Source: Streptomyces puniciscabiei (GTDB taxonomy: Bacteria > Actinomycetota > Actinomycetes > Streptomycetales > Streptomycetaceae). From it: a DNA stretch of 64,000 nt. A model generated the notes under the pieces. It saw nothing but the letters and a program-made list of their open reading frames with translations, did not search any database and was not told the DNA's origin. The stretch covers positions 4,630,001 to 4,694,000 of the forward strand of contig NZ_VFNX01000001.1 of assembly GCF_006715785.1 (NCBI RefSeq), given 5' to 3'. Below are positions 9,832 through 20,349 of this stretch, one piece after another. How positions within the stretch are numbered: position 1 is the stretch's first letter; every line of letters starts with the position of its first letter. A program made the translations under genes and the position numbers.

Positions 9832-11024
9832 CCGGCGCGAACAGCTTCTCCGTCTCCGGGTACGGCCCCGAGCGGGCCGGCTGGACCAGGATCTTCGCCC
9901 GTGACTCGCTGGCCCGCAGGCTCGACTGGCCGATACTGCTGGCCGCCGTCGCGCTGTCGCTGATCGGGTCCGCGCTGGTGTTCTCCGCGACCCGCAACCG
10001 CACCGAGATCAACCAGGGCGACCCGTACTTCTTCCTGGAACGGCACCTGATGAACCTCGGCATCGGGTTCGCCCTGATGATCGGCACGCTCTGGCTGGGC
10101 CACCGCGCCCTGCGCAACGCCGTGCCGATCCTCTACGGCCTGTCGGTCCTGCTGGCCCTGACGGTCCTCACCCCGCTCGGCGCCACCATCAACGGCCAGC
10201 GCAACTGGCTCGTCATCGGTGGTTTCTCACTGCAGCCCGCCGAGTTCCTCAAGGTGACGATCATCCTGGGCATGGCGATGATGCTCGCGGCCCGGGTGGA
10301 CGCCGGCGACAAGATCTACCCGGACCACCGGACCGTGGCACAGTCCCTGGGCCTCGCGGCCGTACCGTGCCTGATCCTGCTGCTCATGCCGGACCTCGGC
10401 TCGGTGCTCGCCATGGTGGCCATCATCCTTGGCGTGCTGCTCGCCTCCGGCGCCTCCAACCGCTGGATCTTCGGTCTGCTCACCACCGGAGTGATCGGCT
10501 GCATCGCCATCTGGCAGCTGCACATCCTGGACCAGTACCAGATCAACCGCTTCGCCGCGTTCGCCAACCCGGACCTGGACCCGGCGGGCGTCGGCTACAA
10601 CACCAACCAGGCACGCATCGCCATCGGCTCCGGCGGCCTCACCGGGGCCGGCCTCTTCCACGGCTCCCAGACCACCGGCCAGTTCGTGCCCGAGCAGCAG
10701 ACCGACTTCGTCTTCACGGTCGCGGGGGAGGAGCTGGGCTTCCTCGGCGCCGGCCTCATCATCTTCCTGCTCGGCGTGGTGCTGTGGCGGGCCTGCCGTA
10801 TCGCCCGCGACTCCACCGAGCTGTACGGGACGATCGTGGCCGCCGGGATCGTCGCCTGGTTCGCCTTCCAGGCCTTCGAGAACATCGGCATGACCCTCGG
10901 CATCATGCCGGTCACCGGTCTGCCGCTGCCCTTCGTGTCGTACGGCGGCTCGTCGATGTTCGCGGTCTGGGTGGCCGTGGGACTGCTGCAGTCGATCAAG
11001 GTGCAAAGACCCATGTCGGCCTGA
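9828..11024 (+). CDS. rodA: RodA/FtsW/SpoVE (SEDS) family peptidoglycan glycosyltransferase
   Basis: Polytopic SEDS protein, 398 aa, that polymerises lipid II in partnership with PBP2; known as Sfr in S. coelicolor. About ten TM helices start at residue ~25. Family signatures: NGQRNWLVIGGFSLQPAEFLK, the DFVFTVAGEELGFLGA loop with its catalytic Asp/Glu context, and the C-terminal PVTGLPLPFVSYGGSSM. The ATG overlaps the pbp2 stop by 4 bp. It is the last gene of the mre operon; 146 bp separate it from the CYTH/CHAD gene. Confidence 0.95.
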   Translation: MTGANSFSVSGYGPERAGWTRIFARDSLARRLDWPILLAAVALSLIGSALVFSATRNRTEINQGDPYFFLERHLMNLGIGFALMIGTLWLGHRALRNAVPILYGLSVLLALTVLTPLGATINGQRNWLVIGGFSLQPAEFLKVTIILGMAMMLAARVDAGDKIYPDHRTVAQSLGLAAVPCLILLLMPDLGSVLAMVAIILGVLLASGASNRWIFGLLTTGVIGCIAIWQLHILDQYQINRFAAFANPDLDPAGVGYNTNQARIAIGSGGLTGAGLFHGSQTTGQFVPEQQTDFVFTVAGEELGFLGAGLIIFLLGVVLWRACRIARDSTELYGTIVAAGIVAWFAFQAFENIGMTLGIMPVTGLPLPFVSYGGSSMFAVWVAVGLLQSIKVQRPMSA

Positions 11025-11170
11025 GAATCCGGCGGTCCGGTACTGGCCCACGGGAGTGCCGTTCACGGGTGCTCCCCGCGGCCGTTCACCGGGTGGCCGG
11101 CGGGAATTTTCCGGCCATTCGCCCGGGACGGCCCCTGCCGCACCACCTCGCGGACAACTAGATTCGATCC

Positions 11171-12670
11171 ATGGCGGATGCGAAACGCGAGATCGAGCGC
11201 AAGTACGAATCCGATGACAGCGGGCTGCCCGACCTGACCGGCGTCGGCCCGGTGGCAGCCGTCCTGGACAAGGGGCTGATGGAGCTCGACGCCACCTACT
11301 ACGACACCGCCGACGAGCGCCTGGCCGCCGCCTCCCTCACCCTGCGCCGCCGCACCGGGGGCTCGGACGCCGGCTGGCACCTGAAGCTCCCCGTCGCACC
11401 GGGCGTACGGGACGAGATCCGGGCCCCGCTCTCCGACACCGTCCCGGAGGAGATCGCCGCCCTGGTCCGGTCCCGGGTCCGGGACGCCGAACTGATCCCC
11501 CTGGTCCGGCTGCGCTCCGCCCGCGATGTCCGCCACCTGGTCGACGCCGACGGCACCCTGCTGGCCGAGGCGAGCGTCGACGCCGTGACCGCCGAACGGC
11601 TCGGCGGCAGCGGCAGGGCCGCCCAGTGGACCGAGATCGAGGTGGAACTCGCCGACGACGGCGACCCCGCCTTCCTGGACCTGGTGGAGAAACGGCTGCG
11701 CAGAGCGGGCGTGCGCCCCTCGAAGTCACCCTCGAAGCTCGCCCGGGCCCTGGAGCAGACAGGCGGACGGCCCCCCGGCAAGGGCAGGCCCGCGCAGCCC
11801 GAGACGGCGGGCGACCACGTGCTCGCCTATCTGCGCGACCAGCGGGACACGCTGGTCGAGCTCGACCCCGCCGTCCGCCGGGACGTGCCCGACTCCGTGC
11901 ACCGCATGCGGGTCGCCACCCGCCGCGCCCGCAGCACCCTGCGCAGCTTCCGCTCCGTCCTCGACCGCACGGTCACCGACCCGGTCGCGGTAGAGCTGAA
12001 GTGGCTCGCGGGCGAGCTGGGCGTGGACCGCGACCACGAGGTGATGGCCGACCGCCTGACCGCCGCAGTCGAAGCCCTCCCGGCCGACCTGGTCGTCGGG
12101 CCGGTCCGCGCACGCCTCACGACCTGGTCCGAGGCCCGGCACGGCGGCGCGCACGCCCATCTGACCGGCGTCCTGGACTCCCACCGCTACCTCACCCTCC
12201 TGGACACCCTGGACGCGCTCCTCGCCGATCCCCCGCTGCGCAAGGCCGCCGGAAAGAAGCCGGAGAAGGCGCTCGAGAAGGCCATGGCCAAGGATCTGGC
12301 GACCCTGTCCGCCCTGGTCGAGCGGGCCATCGCGGTCCCGCCCGGCGAGCAGCGTGACCTCGCCGTGCACGAGGCCCGCAAGAAGGCCAAGCGCACCCGG
12401 TACGCGGCCGAGGCGGCCGCCCCGGCCCTCGGCAAGCCGGCCCGCTCCCTGACCAAGGCCATGAGGTCCCTGACCACCCTCCTCGGCGAGCACCAGGACA
12501 GCGTCATGACCCGCCTGACCCTGCGCGAGCTGTCCGCGGTGGCCCACGCGGCGGGGGAGAGCACCTTCACCTACGGGCTGCTGTACGGGCGCGAGGAGGC
12601 CCGGGCGGCACAGGCCGAGGCGGAGCTGCCCGGACTGTGGAAGGAGATCACATCCGGGGTACCCGGCTGA
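11171..12670 (+). CDS. CYTH and CHAD domain-containing protein
   Basis: Protein of 499 aa with two domains. The CYTH domain (about residues 3-195) begins with the phosphate-binding EIERKYE signature and has alternating Arg/Lys/Glu strands of the triphosphate tunnel fold. The CHAD domain (about 215-495) is an all-helical polyphosphate-binding domain with VHRMRVATRRARSTLRSFR and a second VHEARKKAKRTRYAAEAA repeat. CYTH enzymes hydrolyse inorganic triphosphate or make cAMP; the CHAD partner suggests a polyphosphate/PPPi role (inference). A TAGATT -10-like box ends 6 bp before the ATG, suggesting a leaderless transcript. Confidence 0.93.
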   Translation: MADAKREIERKYESDDSGLPDLTGVGPVAAVLDKGLMELDATYYDTADERLAAASLTLRRRTGGSDAGWHLKLPVAPGVRDEIRAPLSDTVPEEIAALVRSRVRDAELIPLVRLRSARDVRHLVDADGTLLAEASVDAVTAERLGGSGRAAQWTEIEVELADDGDPAFLDLVEKRLRRAGVRPSKSPSKLARALEQTGGRPPGKGRPAQPETAGDHVLAYLRDQRDTLVELDPAVRRDVPDSVHRMRVATRRARSTLRSFRSVLDRTVTDPVAVELKWLAGELGVDRDHEVMADRLTAAVEALPADLVVGPVRARLTTWSEARHGGAHAHLTGVLDSHRYLTLLDTLDALLADPPLRKAAGKKPEKALEKAMAKDLATLSALVERAIAVPPGEQRDLAVHEARKKAKRTRYAAEAAAPALGKPARSLTKAMRSLTTLLGEHQDSVMTRLTLRELSAVAHAAGESTFTYGLLYGREEARAAQAEAELPGLWKEITSGVPG

Positions 12671-12725
12671 GCGTACGGGGCAGGCCGCCGGGCGGGTTAC
12701 GCTTGATGGTCACCCCTGTCAGCTC

Positions 12726-14685
<1,960 letters not shown>

Positions 14686-14702
<17 letters not shown>

Positions 14703-14889
14703 GGTGGGCGAGGCACTCGATCGGGTGATTGAGGCGCTGGCGCGGGCGAGTGAGGACGAGGTGGCGGCTGCGCTGGCTGCGGCTGGCGCTTCGGTCCCTC
14801 GCCCGTCGGCGCCGCCGGCGTCCTCTAGGACGCCGCTGCCGGGCCCTGGAACTTCCCCGCACATCGTCTCCGAGGTGGAGTGGGTCTGA
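14686..14889 (+). CDS. conserved 67-aa small protein, copy 1
   Basis: Small ORF starting at a GTG inside the last codons of the radical SAM gene (overlap 17 bp) and reading MVTRTEVGEALDRV...; predicted N-terminal helix (ALDRVIEALARASEDEVAAAL), Pro-rich middle (RTPLPGPG) and conserved end SEVEWV. Function unknown. Support for coding: three paralogous copies in the window keep the frame without indels, and many differences are synonymous or conservative. The real start could also be GTG 14704. The stop-overlap arrangement suggests coupling to the radical SAM gene in this copy. Confidence 0.6.
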
Positions 14890-14929
14890 GGTCCGTACAG
14901 CCTGTGCGTCACTGCATGGCTCCGCGAGC

Positions 14930-15459
14930 CCCCTTTCCTGACTGGGAAGGGGGCTCGTTGGCGGGTTCGGTGGCACGTGAGTCTTGGGGAGCCGGTGTGG
15001 ACTGCCTCACGCGGCCGAGTTATGAGTTGCTGTACATCATCAGGGCTCTCCGGCTGTGGTCCGCTCCGTCGGGCGCGCTCCCGTCTCCGCTGCGGGGGCC
15101 GCTCCTGCCTCCGGCCCGCTCCGCCCGCGCTGCGCCGACGCGCGCCCGCTGGTGGATAGGGCCGGTGGCGATGAGCCGATCACCGTAGAGCACGGCCACG
15201 TCAGAACAGAGCCTCCTGCGGGGGATCGGTCGGCACCGGGATGGAGGGGGCACCGTTCCCGTCCGCGGGCCCGTTGTGGCGTGCGAGGAGTGCTCCCATC
15301 CCGTCCACCGTCGACCCAGGCGAAGCCGAGCAGACGCGGCCCATGGCATTCAGGCCGTTCGTACAGTGGCGCGCTCCCCCTGGCCGCCACGCTCTGATGG
15401 GTTGCCGGGCTAGGAGGACGCGGATACTGCTGGCGCTGTCCCCGACGCCTCCAGCATAT
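14930..15459. other. non-coding left flank of the island
   Basis: About 530 bp after cassette copy 1 with no ORF of convincing codon bias on either strand. It ends at the stop of the minus-strand DUF4041 gene. No tRNA, transposase or integrase remnant is recognisable. Confidence 0.5.
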
Positions 15460-16839
15460 TCAGCTCTGCTGCGGCCAGCGGCTACGGCTCTGGAAGTACT
15501 CGAGAGCCGCGGGTTCCTCCGTGAACTCAAGCAGGCCGCCTACCCTGTCTGCCAATAGCGCTCGAACCTCGGATGGTGTGGCGAAGAAGAACTCGCGTCG
15601 CTCGTTGACGAAGTTGACGCGTCGATCGGCAAACGCCTTATGGAGTTCAGACTCCAGTGTCACGGCGTCCTCGGAGAAGAACATGGCATGGACGTCGTAC
15701 CGGAACGGCACTGAAGCGTCGCCGAGCTCCCGGACGCGGTCCATCGGTTCGAGGCGGCGGGTCATGCCGATCTTGACGATGTTCGGACCAAAGGCACCAA
15801 CGTTGGAGATGACGTATACGTAGCCGGCGCGGATGTTCGCGATGCGGTAGTCGTTGGCTGCGATGGCCTTTTCGATGTCCGCGAGGCGCCGGGAGAGTTC
15901 GGTGACAGCGGTGTCGTCGCCTTTGGCGCGGAGGGATTCCAGGACGCTGATGTAGTGCGCTCGCTCTTTCTCGAGTCGCTCCTTCTCGGCGGCCAACTCC
16001 TGCTCAGCCCGGCGCTGTTCGCGGAGAAGCTGGCGCTCCTGGCGGCCGCGTTCGCGTTCCTCCTGCACCTTCATCTGAAAGTCTGCGGTCAGTTCGAGCT
16101 CAGCGATTCGCAGAGCGTGATACTCGGGGCTGATCCGCATCTCCATGATCGCCCCTAGCCTCTCGATCGCGGTAACCGCCGACTCCAGCCGCTTCTGCGC
16201 GGTGCGCACGTTCCCTGACCTCAGCGAGCGCACGCAGTTGTCGGCCTCCGCGTTGTAGGCCCGTAGCATCAGCTTGGACAGATCGCCGACAAGTTTCCGC
16301 CCTCGTGCCAGAGATCCATCGAAGGTGAACATGTCGGCGGCGACGATCGCGCGACCGCTCTTGACGACGTCGTCGATCTGGCCCTCGAGGCTGCGGAGCC
16401 GGTCCTTGTAGGCCGCCGCACTCTCCAGAGGATGGTGGTAGCGATAGATGCCGACGTCCTGCAATGCGCGCTGGTCGCTGAGATCGATCACGTCGGCGCC
16501 ACTCCGTGCGGCGGCGAGCGCGGCTTCGAGATCGGCGATACGGGCCAACAGCGGCGCGGGGTCGACCCCGCGAAACGGTAGTCCAGCCGCGGGGCCAGCA
16601 AATGTCTCGGTTGGCCCAGTCCCCGGTGCCTCTTGCGCCGGGCCGGTGGAGGCTTCGGTGGTTGACACGGTGGCGGACTCGTCGACGTCGTCGTCCGATT
16701 CGGCCTCGTCGTCGGACACGAAGAGGTTCCAGCCAGGGGGTGGTGCCGGCCAGGCCGGGTCGGGCTTCCATCCCGGCGGAGGAGTCCAGCCCTCGGGCGG
16801 GGTGGGCCACCCTGGCGGTGGATTGAACCGCATCGTCAC
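15460..16839 (-). CDS. DUF4041 / GIY-YIG (T5orf172-type) domain protein, candidate nuclease
   Basis: Protein of 459 aa. It begins with a Pro/Trp-rich stretch built on PPGW repeats (FNPPPGWPTPPEGWTPPPGW), then an acidic linker, a DUF4041-like helical region (about residues 115-255), a long coiled coil of QEERERGRQERQLLREQR type (about 255-330) and a C-terminal GIY-YIG/T5orf172-like domain (GYVYVISNVGAFGPNIVKIG, then MTRRLEPMDRVRELG and ELHKAFADRRVNFV, about 345-440). Such domains cut nucleic acids in homing and restriction enzymes. GTG start 16839 overlaps the stop of the upstream gene (GTGA), so the pair is translationally coupled. Base composition is lower in GC than the core genes. A DNA-targeting defence role is inference. 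Confidence 0.8.
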   Translation of the reverse strand: MTMRFNPPPGWPTPPEGWTPPPGWKPDPAWPAPPPGWNLFVSDDEAESDDDVDESATVSTTEASTGPAQEAPGTGPTETFAGPAAGLPFRGVDPAPLLARIADLEAALAAARSGADVIDLSDQRALQDVGIYRYHHPLESAAAYKDRLRSLEGQIDDVVKSGRAIVAADMFTFDGSLARGRKLVGDLSKLMLRAYNAEADNCVRSLRSGNVRTAQKRLESAVTAIERLGAIMEMRISPEYHALRIAELELTADFQMKVQEERERGRQERQLLREQRRAEQELAAEKERLEKERAHYISVLESLRAKGDDTAVTELSRRLADIEKAIAANDYRIANIRAGYVYVISNVGAFGPNIVKIGMTRRLEPMDRVRELGDASVPFRYDVHAMFFSEDAVTLESELHKAFADRRVNFVNERREFFFATPSEVRALLADRVGGLLEFTEEPAALEYFQSRSRWPQQS

Positions 16840-18116
16840 TTTCCTCGAACGCGGACGCCGCGACTGGTGTCTGCTGATATTAGGTCGAATGGCGACTTCG
16901 ACATCGCGGCACCGAGGTGCTGCAAAGTGGCCTGCGGGATAACTTTTGCCAGATCGAACCCGTTGAAGGTCTCGCGGTCCGCAGCGACGACGGCAAGAGG
17001 AACAGTGGTCGGAAGGCCCGTGGCGGGGTCGATTGTATTGACGCCGACCATCAGTGCGATCGAGTGGATTTTGCCAGCGCGGTCCGCCTCGAATACTTCG
17101 TGCAGACTGCGAACTGCGACCTGCCAGACCGCGTTCGCGTACCGCTCCTTCTTTTCACGGACCGGCAGGGCAGTTGAGGTTATCTCGTCCTTCGCCTTCA
17201 CATATCGGTATCCCTTCACTGAGGGTAGAGTTGAGGGCTCTGGAACACTGACTGTGAGCGTGAGTTCTCGAGATGCGAGATTGAACGCGTGATCGTGCTC
17301 GACCGGGAAAACCTCGGGGTAGACCGAGTTGGACAGGACGATGCCGACGTACTCCTCGATGGCGGATTCGACATCGAAGGCAAAATCGTTGATTAGCTTG
17401 GTGAGCTCGGCGTTGCGAGCTGACGCCTTAGCCTCGCGCTTCTCGCATTCCTGCTTGTATTTCTCCTCGGCGGCAGATAGTTCTGCCACGCGCTTGGATT
17501 CCTTCTTCTCGCGCTGGGCCACTGCCTTGACGTAGCGGTTGTGGAGAGCATCCCTGGAGATCCCCCAGTCGCCATGCGCCTTCTCAAAAGCGGCCTTGGC
17601 CTCCTCGATGGCTCGTTGGTGCCGCTTCTTCCCGCCAAGCACGGCTGAGAGTCCGCTGGGTGCAGTCGGCTCCTGATACACGGGCTCAGGGGCGTACTTC
17701 GGCTCCGCAACCTCGGGCGTAGGGACAGCCAGGCCACCGGGCTCGAACGGAGGATGCTCAACCTGTGAGATCTTCAATGATTCGAGATCGACGTAGTCGT
17801 CTATATCCAGGGCCCAGGCGAGCAGACTGTCGATGTCGGCGAGGTCGCTGGCCAGATCGGTGTTCATGGACTCGACCTCGGCGAGCCGGGACTCCACCTG
17901 GAGCCGTGCGGCCTCACGCTCCGCGGCCTTCTTCTCGGCGGCAGAGGCTCTTGCCGCTGCCACCTGCGCGCGCTCGTGTGCCTTCCTGGCTCGTTCGGCT
18001 TCGCGCTGCGCTGCAAGGTGAGCACGATGGGCGGCGGCCTCCTGCTGCCGTCGACGCTTCTCCGCCTGCTGTGCCTGGTAGTTCAGCTCCGCGATGAAAC
18101 CGCGACGTCTGCCCAT
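16836..18116 (-). CDS. coiled-coil protein partnered with DUF4041 nuclease-like protein
   Basis: Protein of 426 aa from ATG 18116 (MGRRRGFIAELNYQ), chosen because a ggggggac Shine-Dalgarno lies 3-10 bases ahead; the frame is open to 18152. Residues ~12-90 are a charged Ala/Glu/Arg coiled coil (QAEKRRRQQEAAAHRAHLAA), the middle is Pro-rich (EPKYAPEPVYQEPTAPSG), a second coiled coil covers ~165-250, and the C-terminal ~160 residues form a globular alpha/beta domain (YANAVWQVAVRSLHEVFEAD, IATQ-like ATLQHLGAAMSKSPFDL). I have seen this C-terminal domain in actinobacterial proteins annotated as restriction-system proteins, but could not verify that here. It is the first gene of a two-gene operon with the nuclease-like protein. 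Confidence 0.75.
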   Translation of the reverse strand: MGRRRGFIAELNYQAQQAEKRRRQQEAAAHRAHLAAQREAERARKAHERAQVAAARASAAEKKAAEREAARLQVESRLAEVESMNTDLASDLADIDSLLAWALDIDDYVDLESLKISQVEHPPFEPGGLAVPTPEVAEPKYAPEPVYQEPTAPSGLSAVLGGKKRHQRAIEEAKAAFEKAHGDWGISRDALHNRYVKAVAQREKKESKRVAELSAAEEKYKQECEKREAKASARNAELTKLINDFAFDVESAIEEYVGIVLSNSVYPEVFPVEHDHAFNLASRELTLTVSVPEPSTLPSVKGYRYVKAKDEITSTALPVREKKERYANAVWQVAVRSLHEVFEADRAGKIHSIALMVGVNTIDPATGLPTTVPLAVVAADRETFNGFDLAKVIPQATLQHLGAAMSKSPFDLISADTSRGVRVRGK

Positions 18117-18152
18117 GACGTCCCCCCAGAAGACCCGGTGCCTAGGACTCAA

Positions 18153-18473
18153 CCCCTGTGCGTTTCACCGTAGCGATGATCACTGCCGCTGGAAAGTTGA
18201 TCCAGGATTTAGGGCGGAATCGCCGCAGGTCCCGGGCCTGTCCTTGGGTCAGGTGTTGCCCGCTGCCTTCGCGGTGCAGGCTGCCTCGAACCAAAGTGTG
18301 TTCAGCCGCGGTGCTGACCTGACGTCCTGACTGAAGAAGGATGCCTCCCACCTGCGGCTATCTGGGTTGTCTAGATCGAAGCCGTCGAAGAGAAGTGCTA
18401 CCGAATGGGATCACCGGGCTGCAGCCCCGAGTGCCAGCCCGCTCTCGATGTCGCGCGAGTGTGGGTGCCTTCC
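18153..18473. other. spacer between defence-like pair and cassette copy 2
   Basis: About 320 bp with no supported gene. It must hold the promoter of the minus-strand coiled-coil/DUF4041 operon. The last ~25 bp (tcgcgcgagtgtgggtgcct) resemble the sequence just left of cassette copy 3 (ggcgcgagtgtgcatgcct), so they appear to belong to the repeated unit's left arm. Confidence 0.5.
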
Positions 18474-18771
18474 TGTCCCCAGATGGACACTCGGATACAA
18501 ATCGGCCCGACCGGCAAGAAGTTGCTTCCTCTGACGGTCAAGAACGCAGGTCAGGCGCCCACTTCGAGTGGTCACGCGCACTGAGGTGGGCGAGGCACTC
18601 GATCGGGTGATTGAGGCGCTGGCGCGGGCGAGTGAGGACGAGGTGGCGGCTGCGCTGGCTGCGGCTGGCGCTTCGGTCCCTCGCCCGTGGGCGCCGCCGG
18701 CGTCTTCTAGGACGCCGCTGCCGGGCCCTGGAAGTACCCCGTACATCGTTTCCGAGGTGGAGTGGGTCTGA
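18474..18771 (+). repeat. att-like cassette copy 2 (internal junction)
   Basis: Second copy. Its left half encodes a diverged radical SAM tail (CPQMDTRIQIGPTGKKLLPL) with several synonymous changes relative to copies 1 and 3. From acttcgagtggtcacgcgcactg rightwards it is almost identical to copy 1. To the right of the small ORF it diverges completely from copies 1 and 3. The radical SAM tail has no upstream coding sequence here, so it is a bare 3' fragment as left by an integration event. Confidence 0.8.
18568..18771 (+). CDS. conserved 67-aa small protein, copy 2
   Basis: Same frame, length and ends as the copy at 14686 (MVTRTEVGEALDRV to SEVEWV), with only four residue differences from it (SAPP to WAPP, and GTSPH to GSTPY). 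No indels. Function unknown. It is preceded by the radical SAM tail fragment rather than a full gene, so it either has its own promoter or is silent. Confidence 0.5.
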   Translation: MVTRTEVGEALDRVIEALARASEDEVAAALAAAGASVPRPWAPPASSRTPLPGPGSTPYIVSEVEWV

Positions 18772-18907
18772 GGGACCTGCAGCTTGCCTGAACGTTCTGC
18801 CCCCGCGCTCCTCCCTGATGGGAGGAGCGCTCGTAGCTGAGTGGATTCTTATCGGGTCAGAGAGCCAGCACACACCTGCACAGGAAAGCGCCGCCCCAGA
18901 GATCCAC

Positions 18908-19111
18908 TTAACTCAAGAAGTCCAAGGCGACAAGCGTGCCGCCCACGAAGATCCAGATCCAGCCCATGATCCGAAGTGTGACTGAGCCCCCGATCATTGG
19001 CAAGAAACGGGCTGCATGTTGATATGTCCGGTCTGCGATCCCTTTGATGTTCAGGGCGAAAAACCAGCCGAAGATGAAAAAGAGCAGCGGTCCCGGGTCC
19101 AAGCCATTCAC
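18908..19111 (-). CDS. small two-helix membrane protein, putative immunity protein
   Basis: Protein of 67 aa from GTG 19111, whose GTGA overlaps the stop of the upstream toxin-like gene (19110-19108); the frame is open to 19141 but the overlap favours 19111. Two hydrophobic helices (LLFFIFGWFFALNIKGI and LRIMGWIWIFVGGTLVALDF) separated by a polar loop. Small membrane proteins encoded directly after a secreted pore-forming toxin are classic immunity partners, so I infer protection of the producer against the 412-aa protein. The exact family is not recognised. It is the last gene of the six-gene minus operon. Confidence 0.7.
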   Translation of the reverse strand: MNGLDPGPLLFFIFGWFFALNIKGIADRTYQHAARFLPMIGGSVTLRIMGWIWIFVGGTLVALDFLS

Positions 19112-20346
19112 TTCTTTTCCGATCCGACTTCTGTTTGCCAACGCGACTTGGCGTCACTGTACCCGCCGCCGATCTCGGCACCCAGACCGGCCCCCAACCC
19201 AAACTCGATGACGTTGACGCCTTCGCCCTTCGAGTTAGTCGTTCCGACCTCCGTCTGATGGTTCCCGTACAGGCCGAGACCGACCTTGGCGGATCCACCC
19301 TTATCCCAGCCCTTGCCTTCGAGCTGACCAATGTCATCGGCGTTACTATAGAACTCACCGGCCGTTGCGGAAACGCCGAAATCGGCACCAGCGGAATGTA
19401 TGGACTTCGACGTCAGGATCCCGATCTGGGTCTTCCCGTCTGGTGTTTGCGTCTCCGCCAAAGTGATCGAGTATCCGATTCCTCCGCCTCCCCAGCCGGC
19501 TCCCACGCCGAGGGTGATCCCCCGCGTTTTGTTGTAACCTGTAGCGTTAGCGACGCCGTCGATTAGCGTTCCAACGAACTTACTTCCCAGGTCGGGACCG
19601 GGCTCCCCGTTAAAGATCGAAAGTCCCTTGATGATGCCATTACCGATAGCCCGCACGGTATCGTCGTGCTTCTTCTTCCGCTCCGCTTCTGCCCTCTGCT
19701 CCGCTTCCTCCTTCTTGACTTCCGTCTCATATGTGGTTAGGTCGCCGACTGCCGCCCCGTTGAAGCTTTGAGCCTGGCCCAGAGGGTCCAATATCTGTTC
19801 GAGGAAGCTCCCGACGCCAGCTGCCTCGCGAAGAGCGCGACCCACGACTTGATCTTCGTCGTCGACCGCCTGCACGGCATCCTTGATCTTCTTGGTCCAG
19901 GCGGCCTCGGCGTCTTTCACCTGCGTCACGTACTTCGGGTAATCCGGGTCGTGGCGCATCGGGGTGAGTTTCCTGAAGTCATAAACCGCCTCACCGGCGC
20001 CGTTGACAGTCATCTCGTCCTTCTCCGCCTGCTCGACCAGGTTCCTCACATGGCCGATCAGCTTGGAGAAGCGCCCGTGGGCGCTCCGGAGAAGGGAGGC
20101 GATTGCGTGGGCTTCCGTGTGGGCATCGGTGAACTGTTTACGTGTGTTGGTGAACCGTGTATAAGCGACGTTGCTACTGACGCCAGTCCAGGAGCCGTCG
20201 TTCGCTATGGACTCCACCTTCGCCCCGTACAGGCCCCCCAGGTCGTCGAAGGTGCTGGCCATGTCGTCCCAGTCCTTGGCCGCCGTGATCAGCACACCGA
20301 GGTCGATGGTGACCACGTCCTGATACGTGAGATTGCCCGTTCCCAT
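19108..20346 (-). CDS. WXG100-like N-terminus with Gly-rich beta C-terminus, putative type VII-exported toxin
   Basis: Protein of 412 aa. Residues ~1-110 are a helical ESX/WXG-like export module (DLGVLITAAKDWDDMASTFD, then a helix-turn-helix to about residue 105). Residues ~110-245 form a linker/helical region with LDPLGQAQSFNGAAVGD and a charged EEAEQRAEAERKKKHDD helix. The last ~150 residues are Gly-rich with alternating hydrophobic residues (ITLGVGAGWGGGGIGYSITL; FGLGAGLGAEIGGGYSDAKS), suggesting amphipathic beta strands. The overlapping small membrane protein downstream supports a membrane-active toxin (inference). ATG 20346 lies 4 bp after the stop of the WXG-like gene. A 51-bp block (19740-19790) recurs at 32143. 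Confidence 0.7.
   Translation of the reverse strand: MGTGNLTYQDVVTIDLGVLITAAKDWDDMASTFDDLGGLYGAKVESIANDGSWTGVSSNVAYTRFTNTRKQFTDAHTEAHAIASLLRSAHGRFSKLIGHVRNLVEQAEKDEMTVNGAGEAVYDFRKLTPMRHDPDYPKYVTQVKDAEAAWTKKIKDAVQAVDDEDQVVGRALREAAGVGSFLEQILDPLGQAQSFNGAAVGDLTTYETEVKKEEAEQRAEAERKKKHDDTVRAIGNGIIKGLSIFNGEPGPDLGSKFVGTLIDGVANATGYNKTRGITLGVGAGWGGGGIGYSITLAETQTPDGKTQIGILTSKSIHSAGADFGVSATAGEFYSNADDIGQLEGKGWDKGGSAKVGLGLYGNHQTEVGTTNSKGEGVNVIEFGLGAGLGAEIGGGYSDAKSRWQTEVGSEKK
19740..19790. repeat. 51-bp block shared with 32143-32193, copy in toxin gene
   Basis: Matches 32143-32193 in the same orientation at 50 of 51 positions (mismatch at 19780, c versus g). On the minus strand it encodes LDPLGQAQSFNGAAVGD at the border between the export module/linker and the C-terminal part of the toxin-like protein. 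The flanks on both sides are unrelated between the two places. Confidence 0.85.
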
Positions 20347-20349
20347 CTC

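Noticed and set aside
14890..15460. Several 60-110 codon ORFs on both strands left of the DUF4041 gene
   Set aside because: All overlap each other, lack ribosome binding sites and show no conserved motif.
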